Assembly: GCA_032622095.1 (NCBI GenBank) | Contig: CP136069.1 | Span: 119,774,126 to 119,838,125 of the forward strand | Source: Siphonodentalium dalli | Taxonomy: Eukaryota; Mollusca; Scaphopoda; Gadilida; Siphonodentaliidae | Reading direction: 5' to 3' | DNA length: 64,000 nt | Shown here: one piece after another, positions 55,971 to 64,000 of the stretch | Position numbering within the stretch: the first letter of the stretch is position 1 | How the letters are laid out: each line of letters starts with the position of its first letter | Notes under the pieces: model-generated | The model's input: only the letters and a program-made list of their open reading frames with translations | Database searches by the model: none | What the model was told of the DNA's origin: nothing | Position numbers and translations under genes: made by a program

Positions 55971-56396
55971 CAAGCCTGAGTTTAGTGTGTCTGCCATTTG
56001 CAGAATGAGGCCCCCAGAGGGTGAGTTTAATGACGCTATCCTGCACAGTGGGCTAGCATCACTAAATTCACCCTCTGGGGACCTCATTATGCTTTGACCT
56101 CATCTTCTTTGGAAAGTTTCTTTATTATAAAATTGCTATAGAAACTTCTTCACATAGATTCTATTTCTTTTTTAGTTTAGTTTCCCTATATCCCCAAATT
56201 GGCAGATGACACATGGCATAATTGAGGTTCCCAATGGGAACTGGGAAGTTCAGTCCCATAGCAGATGAGGCCATGCAGAATGAGGTCCCAAGAGGGTGAA
56301 TTTGGTAATGCTAGCCCACTGTGCGGGATAGCATCACCAAATTCACCCTTTGGGGACCTCATTCTGCAAATTAAAAGCAGACTAAACTCAGACTTG
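55971..56396. mobile_element. hAT-like palindromic MITE copy 6, TSD AATAAGAC, at exon 1 acceptor
   Basis: 426-bp long subtype with ends CAAGCCTGAGTTTAGTG and CTAAACTCAGACTTG, exact 8-bp duplications at 55,963-55,970 and 56,397-56,404. On the minus strand its end reads CACTAAACTCAGGCTTG and is followed by the target duplication GTCTTATT and the acceptor TTCAG of exon 1. Confidence 0.92.
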
Positions 56397-56632
56397 AATA
56401 AGACGGTAGAATAAATCCAAGGCCAAATAATATAGCGTCTTTGTCAGAGTTAATATCTTAGCACCATTAAAAATTTCACGTTCTGAGATATGATGCCTGG
56501 TCTACAGGAAATACAAAATTTAAATCATGCCTCAAGTTATCAAGCTTTTTTGGGCAAACTTGTCGCACACTTTTAAAAACATAATTTACAACTAAATGGT
56601 TTAAAGAGACTCTATTCAGATTATGAGGAAGG

Positions 56633-56849
56633 TACAGTAATGCCCTAATTAATCGACTTCTTAACCACAGCAGAATTATGGGTAACTTTTCAGGATTTAG
56701 TCGGAAATATGGCTTATTGCCATTCATCGGAAAACTCTTGGCGAGAGCTTTCCGATGAATTGCAACAAGCCATATTTCCGACTAAATCCTGAAAAATTAC
56801 CCATAATTCTGCTGTGGTTAAGAAGTCGATTAATTAGGGCATTACTGTA
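56633..56849. mobile_element. TA-flanked palindromic MITE copy 3
   Basis: TA-CAGTAATGCCCTAATTAATC start and inverse end (TTAGGGCATTACTG-TA); 217 bp, about 240 bp from the hAT-like copy 6. Confidence 0.85.
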
Positions 56850-58019
56850 CCTACAAACAGATTTGTTTACTTTTTTGTCTTATATGGTGATTCAACCATG
56901 CAGTGAATCAAAAACATATTTTTATATTTATTAATTAGATGGTCACTAATGTACTGTTATTCATCGAAGTTACTATAAACTATACCTTTAAAATACCAAA
57001 TGCAGCATGGCAATATTAGCCAGGACAGGTAACTTGCAATAAACGGCTGTACTGCCATGAAGAGTGCACTCGCTGATTGTCGATTTTCCATCAACTGAAT
57101 CACAGCCACCATCCTACATATTTAACCCTTTATTTACTAAATATTCATTGTAGTTAGTTCAACCCATAGAAAATGTTAAGATAATAAGTCAATGAATATG
57201 AATTCTTCTACACTTGTGTTATCTGTCTGTTGCCTGCTTATATATACTTCCTTAACATCCCTCCAAATGAATAATATATTATTCCAATGTATACTTTTAT
57301 AGCCAAGGGGGAGAATCTATTTAGTAAGGAAATGGTTAACAATTGATCGCATAAGATACCCCCCTTTTTTCTACAATCTCATACCACATATCTCACTTGA
57401 TGTTCTTATTGTTGTACACATGTAATAAATGGACAACATAGGTCATTTGTTGAACTTATTATCTGAACATATCCCACCAATGAATATGAAACATTCTGCT
57501 CTTGTATTATCTGTTTTTCTGTATGTCGTCTGCTTTTATTACCTGAACATCCCTCCAAATGAATAATAGACCATTCCAATGGATACTTTTAAAACTGAAC
57601 AAGAGAATCCATTTAGTATAGACAGGGCTAATAATTATCATTTGTAAAACCATGTATCTCTCGGTGAAGGTCAAACCATGTATCTCTCGGTGAAGGTCAA
57701 ACCATGTATCTCTCGGTGAGGGTAAAACACAATATTTTCCTAAATATTTTTTTTTATTTTTTTATAATTTATTCATTTTTTTGTTACAATTTACATTCAA
57801 ATATTAACATACATATATTTTCTGCAAAAGAAATTGAATGGAAAATGGATCATATACATGTATGTTTCTTATTATTACTATTAATCAATGCCAAGTTGTT
57901 GGAATTAGTTCAGTTGGAAGGCATTGTTGCTTCTTTTACAGTCGCGAAGCTACTAAAAAGTGTGTCATTCATTTACATACATACCCTTGCAAAAAGAAAT
58001 CCAAGCTTTTTTAAAGAAG
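56850..58019 (-). other. Intron 5' of exon 1
   Basis: No laminin exon recognised. A three-copy direct repeat of 'catgtatctctcggtgaaggtcaa' type (24 bp) lies at 57,650-57,722. A reading of the minus strand near 57,000-57,115 has several cysteines but no consistent LE pattern (see rejected). Confidence 0.55.
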
Positions 58020-59545
58020 TTTGGGAATCCTAGGAATTCATAGGATTTCCTAGGTTTGATCCAAGCTTTTTGAATGAAAAAATGTACTCTTCAGCAAAGT
58101 TTGGAAATCCTTAGTTGGAACCTTGGTAAAGCTAAGTAAAGCTTGGATCTAAGGTTTACCAACGTTGTCACATAAAGTTAAACCTTTGAAAAGCTTGGAA
58201 ATCCTTGACTCAGTGTTGACCAAACCTTGGTAAAGCTGAGTAAAGCTTGGATCTAAATTTTACCTAACTTTACCAAGCTTTACCAAGGTTGCACATAAAG
58301 TGGGAAAAGCTTGGAAAGCTCAGAAATCCTAATCAAACCTTGGTAAAGTTAAGTAAAGCTTGGAAATCCTTGGAAAAGCTTGGTTGTAGGTCACATGACT
58401 GGGTCACATGACTATGCAGACGTCACTGTTGTCTGTGGCAGCATTTTGAATTAACTGTTGCACTGAGTTTAAATCCATGTTTTATCACAACAATCTTCAG
58501 GTTAGTTATTGCTTGTGTGGCCCTAATGTTTTCTATTTGACTCATAGAATATGGTTGTAGTGATATTTTTATTTATGATATTATGTTAACAATTATTTTA
58601 CCATTTCCAAGAATAACCTTCAGGACCACTATCTACCTTTTCATTCCAAAGGCTTGTCTCTATCATTATATATTCTCAGCTAATTTATCTAATTTAACTG
58701 TTTTATCACACTCCAAATACCTCAGATCCATAAACATATACCTGTGAATATTATTCTATACATTTTACAGGGTATAAGGTACCATTTATCTCAATCTAAA
58801 TAGAATAACAAAATTCTGACTGAAAAATGAACTTTGAATGAATAATATCATGAATGATTATATGGCATGGTTCATGACTGTTGTAAATTTCAAGAGATTG
58901 TATCATTAATGATGATAATATTGTCAAAGTTGAAGCCTTTGCAGTGTCATTAGAGATTTTCACCTTTTAAATACAATACAATTGCAACCTTGGTAAAGCT
59001 TGGTAAAGCTGAGTTACAACCTTGGCCAAGGTCATTTACAACCTTGGTAAAGCTTGGTAAAGTTAGGTTGGAAAGCTTGGTAAAGCTTGGAAAAGCTAGG
59101 CTGGAACCTTGGTAAAGCTTGGAAAAGCTGAACTGGAACCTTGGTAAAGCTAGGTAAAGCTAGGCTGGAACCTTGGTAAAGCTTGGTAAAGCTAGGTAAA
59201 GCTAGGCTGGAACCTTGGTAAAGCTTGGTAAAGCTAGGTAAAGCTAGGCTGGAACCTTGGTAAAGCTAGGTAAAGTTAGATTGGAAACCTTGGTAAAGCT
59301 TGGTAAAGTTATGATTAAGATTTTGTAAAGCTTGGAAATCCTTGGATAAGCTCGGTTTAATTTGCTGAGGTATTCCAAGGTTTTCCGAACTTGAAACGGG
59401 CCAATACCGCCCCAAGGATTTCCCAGCTTTTCCAAGGTCTCTAATCCTAGGATATCCTAGGAATTCCAAGGAATTTTCCTAATTTTTCCAAGCTTTTATT
59501 CCTAGGATATCCTAGGAATTCCTTGGATATCCTAGGACATTTTGG
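58020..59545. repeat. Degenerate satellite of CTTGGTAAAG / GGAAATCC words
   Basis: Two blocks (58,020-58,385 and 58,986-59,545) built from 'ccttggtaaagcttgg', 'taaagctaggctggaac' and 'cctaggaattcc'. In 59,090-59,280 a unit of about 40 bp is visible in tandem. 58,386-58,985 between them is ordinary AT-rich DNA. No coding function. Confidence 0.75.
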
Positions 59546-59565
59546 TAAGGGTACGTACACATATC

Positions 59566-59640
59566 CATGCACATATATATATACCTTTATATATACATAT
59601 ATATATGCATATATATATACAAATACATATGGACATATAC
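59566..59640. repeat. AT/CATA microsatellite
   Basis: Repeated 'catatatatata' words, next to the LINE 3' end. Confidence 0.85.
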
Positions 59641-59749
59641 ATATCCCTACATTTCTGAGATAATGTTTTCGACTGTATAATGCTGTTTAGGTGAGAAGGA
59701 TATGGGTCTTGTAGAGTTCTGGCTTTATGTGGATTCTATTTATGATAGC

Positions 59750-62700
59750 TCTTTTTTTTGCAATCCTTTTTTTCTTTTCTCTTTTTTTTTGAAAGTTTTT
59801 TTTTTTTTTTGAAAGTTTATTTTTTATTTATAAATTTACTATAAGGACATAACTGTAAGGACACTGTCCCATTTTTTCCCTATGTTTCTATTCAAAGACA
59901 TATTCCATTTGGTTGCTAGTATTTCTGTTTGGTACTCTTGCTTTAAGAAATGACATGCAGATTCAATGCTTAAGACTTTTTTCATACATCTGGTTACATA
60001 TATGTAACGCTTTATCAATAATATGATATTGTTTATCGGCAAAGGGTTTGTCATTGTTTTAATTCCAAATATGATATCTTCCGTTTTTAGTGAGTACTCC
60101 AGATCACAATACAGCTTTAGTATGTTTGAAAAAAATTCCCATAATGGTTTTACTTCGGGACAGTTGACTAGTAGATGTTCTGTGCTCTCTATTTCTTTAT
60201 CACAAAATGAACACAAGTTAGATGTTATAATTTTGCATTTTTCTAGAAATATATTTGTAACTATGATATTGTGATTAATTTGGAATTGGAAGGCTTGTAA
60301 TTTTGTAATTTTAAATGGCCTTTGGTATATTTCACCCCAGTCAGGCTGGTCTAGATTTAACTTTCTGTTCCATCCAAATTGCCCGCATGGCTTGCTTGTT
60401 ACAATGGTATTAATATATTTCCAGTATAGATATTTGTTCAGTTTTTCTACTTGTCGAATATCTTGTAAAAGTTTACTGTTTTTAATATCATTTAATTTGC
60501 TGTTAACATTATTTATTTCTTTTTTCCACAGTGAAGGTATTGAGGTTATCACCCCTTGAAGAGTTAGGTAATTGACCTTCAGTCCGTACATGTTCTGAAT
60601 GTCTCTACTATTCATAAAAGTGCCATCCTGTTTTAAGATATCATTAATGAACAAGACCTGGATATCTATCCACTTTTTAAAGTAGATTGGCTGATGTTGT
60701 ATCTTAATGTGGAGATTATGAAAGATTGGTTGGCTCATATAGTTCTCGGCTGATTTGGGCTCTTGAGATAACAGGGCATATGTAGATATTACTTCTTTCC
60801 AGAAAGGGTTGAAATTTGTTGCTAAGCGTGTTAAGCTGCCTTTATTTAGGTTGAGCATTGCTGCTCCACCGTATTTGTGAGTCTTATCAATTAGTATCAA
60901 TTTCCACTCTGAGAAGTTAAGAGGGTCCAGAAATTTTTTCAGCCATGTAACCTTTAATGATTTTGAAAAGCATTTAAGGTCTGGAATTTTGAGTCCCCCT
61001 TCTGTTGTGTTTTGAATCATTATATCTCTTTTTATTCGGTCTCTTTTTCCATTCCAGAAAAATTTAAATAACAAGCCTTGCATTTCCTTAAGAGTGTTAT
61101 CTGTTGGATCTGGCAGTACAGTCAAACATTGGATTAAGATAGGTAGAACTAACATTTTTATGACAGTTACTTTCCCGATCAGGGACAGTGTCCTTAGGGC
61201 CCAGTGCTTTAATATACACTCTATATTTTCTTTCTTTTTCTTCCAATTATCTGAAATTAGATGTGGGTCTTCTAGATCATAAAGGATTCCTAATGATTTA
61301 AATTTTCCTTGAAAATTCCATTTCAGATTTATCTCTGTTTCTAAAGATTTTGTATAACCTCTCCTTGTTCCAAACCACACCGCTTCAGTTTTGTCAAAAT
61401 TGGATTTTAAACCAGATACTTTTTCAAATTCTTTTATAAGTTCAATAGCTCCTTTGAGAGATGACTGACTACCATCCAGCCATAATATCGAGTCGTCTGC
61501 ATATTGGCTTATTTTGTGTTCTCTTTCATTTAACATAACCCCTTTAATATTACTATCATATTCAAAAGCAGCTGAGAATGTTTCAATACAAAGAATAAAA
61601 AGATATGGTGATAGTGGGTCGCCCTGCCTTACTCCTCTTTCTATTTGAAATGATTGTGACAGATGTCCATTATTTATAATAAAGCTATTTGCGCCATTGT
61701 ATAAGGTTCTAACCCATCTACAGATAGAGTCTCCAAAACCAAAAAAATCTAGTGTTTTTTGTATAAAATCCCAATTTATTGAATCGAATGCTTTTTCATA
61801 ATCCAGAAGGAGCATCAAACCAGGTATTTGTTTTTCTTCGCATTCTAGTAGCAAGTCATAAGTAATACGTGTGCATTCCCCAATATAGCGACCTTTTAAA
61901 AAACCTTTTTGAGTGTCACTTATCATTTCTCCAATTTGTGTTTTTAATCTATTAGCTATCGTAGAGGCTGCTAATTTATAATCCACATTTAATAGAGTGA
62001 TAGGTCTTAAATTTTTTATATATGATTTATCTTTCCCTGGTTTTGGTAGGCATGTTATCATTCCCTGGCGTTGGGTAATTGACATTGCTTCTTTCCCATA
62101 TGCTTCATTAATTGAATTAAGTACAAAGTTTGAGATGTCCTTCCAGAAAAATTTATAGAACTCGGTATTGTAACCATCAACCCCTGGTGACTTGTCATTT
62201 TTCATTTGTTTTAATGCTGTTTGCAGTTCTTGCATATTTATAATACCTTCGCACGATTTTGTTTCTAATTTATTTTTGTTATCTATAAAAGGGTTATTCT
62301 GATCCAGAAACTTTTTATAGGAATATTCATTCTGTTCATTATTCACGTTTGTTTTATACAAGTTTTTATAGAATTGTTTTTGTTCTTCTAAAATTTCATT
62401 AATGTCCGTTGTGCAACTATTATCTTCACGGATCACTTTGGGGATAAGTTTTTCAGTATAATTCCTTTTTTCCAAATAAGCGAAGTATTTTGTGTTTCTT
62501 TCCCCCTCTGCATACCATTTTGCCCTGGATCTGGTTATTAGGCCCATAACTTGATTTTGTCTTAATATTTGGAGTTCACTTTCTAATTTATCAATTGATT
62601 GTTTGTATTTATCGTCTTTTGTTTCATCAAATTCCTTCTGATTATTTAAGATTTCTTTCTCCAACTTTTCCTGTGTTTGTATTAAAGTTTTCTTTTTATT

Positions 62701-63618
62701 TGCACAATAAGCAATTGTTTTTCCTCGAACGCTCAATTTAATCATTTCCCAAAGCATTTGATGATCCACTGTATACTTGTCATTATTGTTTTTACATGTA
62801 TACATATTTACTGTTTCAATTATTGTTTCCTTTACTTGCTGCACATAAGCAGAGTCTTTTAATAGTGAATTGTTGAACTTCCATGTACCTTTACCTCTCT
62901 TTTGAGTATTGAATGTTAATTCCAGGTTTATAGGAGCATGATCTGATTTATATTTTGGCCCAATGTTAGCTGTTGTCACGAATGTATCTAAGTCTTTTGA
63001 AATCAGAAAATAATCCAGTCTGCTACACTTTTTATTGGGACCATACCATGTGTATCTATTTTGATTTGGGTTCTTATGTCTCCATATATCAATCAACTCT
63101 AGTTCCTTCATGATTTCCTTTATTTTATCTTTATTTTTCCTATTGTTTTGTCTTTCATAGTTGTGCGTGTCCAAGTCATAATTTTGTACTACGTTCCAGT
63201 CACCTACCCAGATAGTTGACAGGTTACCGAGTTCTATAACTTTCTCTTTAATGTTTTCAAAAAAAGTTGGATCCTCTTCATTGGGTCCATATATTGCAAC
63301 CAGTGTTAACCTCTGGTTGTGTATTGTAATATCAAAAATAATGAAGTTTCCTTTTGGATCTGAGTGCAATTTATGTAGTTTAAAATCAAAGGAGCTATTG
63401 AAACCAACTGCAATTCCTCTGCTGTTGCTACTGAGAGAAGAAAATTTCATTTCCTGTCCCCATTCATGTTTCCATATTTTTTCACTTTGCGGTGTGGAGT
63501 GGGTATCAATGAAGATACATATATCGTATTTCTTGAGAAATGTATTAAAAAAATCTCTGCGTTTTGTTTGATCCGAAGCCAGTCCTCTACAATTAACCGC
63601 CCCTATCTTCACCGACAT
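59750..63618 (-). mobile_element. LINE retrotransposon (L1/Tx1-like), 3' part with ORF2
   Basis: Minus-strand element with an intact ORF2 followed by about 25-40 nt of 3' UTR containing AATAAA words and interrupted A-rich tails (59,750-59,820). The upstream limit is beyond or near the window end; no ORF1 is seen in 63,619-64,000. A poly(A)-tailed end is the mark of target-primed reverse transcription. Confidence 0.9.
59839..63618 (-). CDS. LINE ORF2: APE-type endonuclease + reverse transcriptase
   Basis: 1259 residues, uninterrupted, from ATG to TAG. Residues 1-235 are an exonuclease-endonuclease-phosphatase domain: N9 (VNCRGL), D38 (IDTH), Y110 (YGPN), D140/N142 (VGDWN), R200-D202 (SRLDYF) and S225-D226-H227 (SDH). 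About 310-390 is a charged linker. The reverse transcriptase spans roughly 470-780 with D606 (LDYEKAFD), RGVRQGDPLSPYLF (661-674) and YADD (706-709). Near the C-terminus a CSFC...H....C zinc knuckle follows. The GDPLSPYLFIL and QYADD forms and length suit the L1/Tx1 group. All main catalytic residues are present, so it may be active or recently inserted. Confidence 0.95.
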   Translation of the reverse strand: MSVKIGAVNCRGLASDQTKRRDFFNTFLKKYDICIFIDTHSTPQSEKIWKHEWGQEMKFSSLSSNSRGIAVGFNSSFDFKLHKLHSDPKGNFIIFDITIHNQRLTLVAIYGPNEEDPTFFENIKEKVIELGNLSTIWVGDWNVVQNYDLDTHNYERQNNRKNKDKIKEIMKELELIDIWRHKNPNQNRYTWYGPNKKCSRLDYFLISKDLDTFVTTANIGPKYKSDHAPINLELTFNTQKRGKGTWKFNNSLLKDSAYVQQVKETIIETVNMYTCKNNNDKYTVDHQMLWEMIKLSVRGKTIAYCANKKKTLIQTQEKLEKEILNNQKEFDETKDDKYKQSIDKLESELQILRQNQVMGLITRSRAKWYAEGERNTKYFAYLEKRNYTEKLIPKVIREDNSCTTDINEILEEQKQFYKNLYKTNVNNEQNEYSYKKFLDQNNPFIDNKNKLETKSCEGIINMQELQTALKQMKNDKSPGVDGYNTEFYKFFWKDISNFVLNSINEAYGKEAMSITQRQGMITCLPKPGKDKSYIKNLRPITLLNVDYKLAASTIANRLKTQIGEMISDTQKGFLKGRYIGECTRITYDLLLECEEKQIPGLMLLLDYEKAFDSINWDFIQKTLDFFGFGDSICRWVRTLYNGANSFIINNGHLSQSFQIERGVRQGDPLSPYLFILCIETFSAAFEYDSNIKGVMLNEREHKISQYADDSILWLDGSQSSLKGAIELIKEFEKVSGLKSNFDKTEAVWFGTRRGYTKSLETEINLKWNFQGKFKSLGILYDLEDPHLISDNWKKKKENIECILKHWALRTLSLIGKVTVIKMLVLPILIQCLTVLPDPTDNTLKEMQGLLFKFFWNGKRDRIKRDIMIQNTTEGGLKIPDLKCFSKSLKVTWLKKFLDPLNFSEWKLILIDKTHKYGGAAMLNLNKGSLTRLATNFNPFWKEVISTYALLSQEPKSAENYMSQPIFHNLHIKIQHQPIYFKKWIDIQVLFINDILKQDGTFMNSRDIQNMYGLKVNYLTLQGVITSIPSLWKKEINNVNSKLNDIKNSKLLQDIRQVEKLNKYLYWKYINTIVTSKPCGQFGWNRKLNLDQPDWGEIYQRPFKITKLQAFQFQINHNIIVTNIFLEKCKIITSNLCSFCDKEIESTEHLLVNCPEVKPLWEFFSNILKLYCDLEYSLKTEDIIFGIKTMTNPLPINNIILLIKRYIYVTRCMKKVLSIESACHFLKQEYQTEILATKWNMSLNRNIGKKWDSVLTVMSL

Positions 63619-64000
63619 GTGAGTTCTTGAGCATGAAATAGGTATTGTGAAAGTATAGCTTGCAAATTGAAATTACATATTTTTTTCCCTCCCTTTCCCA
63701 ACGCATTATGCAAATATAAAATGAAATTAAAGTCTGTGTGTCTCACACATTTAATATGTAGTTTTTGCATCCAATACTGGCTTCAAGCTCTGATTGATTG
63801 GGTAGCAAAAATTATAATGTAAGCCTACTAAATTAACATTGTCGTTTCAAATGACTAATGTGGGCATACAAGTGTGCGTTTCTATAAATTAATGACCATG
63901 AAACATACATTTGGTGGATCAGAGCTTTGAAACCATGCAAAGACAGCCGTGTCAGACTCCACAGCAAAGTGGTGCAGCCTCCACAGAACTCAGGTTGATA
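63619..64000 (-). other. Upstream of LINE ORF2; window end
   Basis: No open frame of length. Could be the LINE 5' UTR, an inter-ORF spacer or flanking DNA; the start of the element cannot be placed. Confidence 0.5.

Noticed and set aside
56985-57118. Possible extra laminin exon with cysteines (GGCDSVDGKSTISEC) after an AATATGTAG acceptor
   Set aside because: The LE cysteine pattern fails after the third cysteine, no good donor in phase 0 exists, and neighbouring frames have stops. It could belong to another exon type but cannot be supported.

Overview
This 64 kb window is animal nuclear DNA: intron-rich, AT-rich, and crowded with transposons and tandem repeats. A lophotrochozoan, most likely a mollusc, is my best guess. 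It rests on a style of dispersed repeat ('ataactctgg', 'gacggaaggacgg', 'tatacccccg', 'ggggcataat') that I associate with mollusc-type genomes, and on an intact L1/Tx1-like LINE and a piggyBac element. The species cannot be fixed from the sequence.

The only host gene I recognise is on the minus strand. It is the middle of a laminin alpha chain of the alpha3/5 (Drosophila LanA) type, read from 55,957 down to 7,374. I could place 22 exons by splice site, reading phase and protein family. Exons 1-6 carry laminin EGF-like (LE) repeats, including the CPLPIPSNN junction that follows a laminin IV domain. Exons 7-19 form the coiled coil (domains II and I, about 560-580 residues), opening with the ECDEC interchain cysteines. 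Exons 20-22 give most of the first laminin G domain (LG1). The N-terminal half lies to the right of the window. LG2-LG5 were not found and probably lie to the left. One small exon is missing between exons 20 and 21, and exons 11 and 12 cannot both be used in one frame.

The introns hold most of the window. They contain hAT-like palindromic MITEs with 8-bp target duplications (19.2, 23.4, 32.7, 38.9, 45.2, 56.0 kb); TTAA-flanked piggyBac-type MITEs (9.2, 20.8, 22.2, 30.5, 37.1 kb); TA-flanked palindromic MITEs (21.9, 55.4, 56.6 kb) and a larger TA element (2.5-3.4 kb); two adjacent palindromes at 12.2-12.5 kb; and a tRNA-like SINE head at 7.9 kb. The 13.3-kb intron between exons 4 and 5 contains a large inverted-repeat (foldback) element (41.0-51.0 kb) with a 7.1-kb piggyBac element (41,975-49,088) inserted at its centre. 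The piggyBac transposase keeps its DDD residues but is frameshifted before the C-terminal cysteine-rich domain. A LINE ORF2 (1259 codons, endonuclease plus reverse transcriptase) occupies 59.8-63.6 kb on the minus strand.

The most unusual signal is at two exon/intron junctions of the laminin gene. After exon 4 (52,360-53,056, 41-bp unit x17) and after exon 12 (28,132-28,327, 28-bp unit x7), a minisatellite starts exactly at the 5' splice site, and each unit repeats the AG|GTGAG-like junction. Each unit therefore runs from GT to AG and presents a candidate zero-length-exon (recursive) splice site or decoy donor. Two transposon insertions also touch splice sites: a MITE begins 13 nt upstream of the exon 1 acceptor, and another ends 9 nt into the intron after exon 7. 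A 2.7-kb, 16-bp minisatellite fills much of the intron after exon 12.
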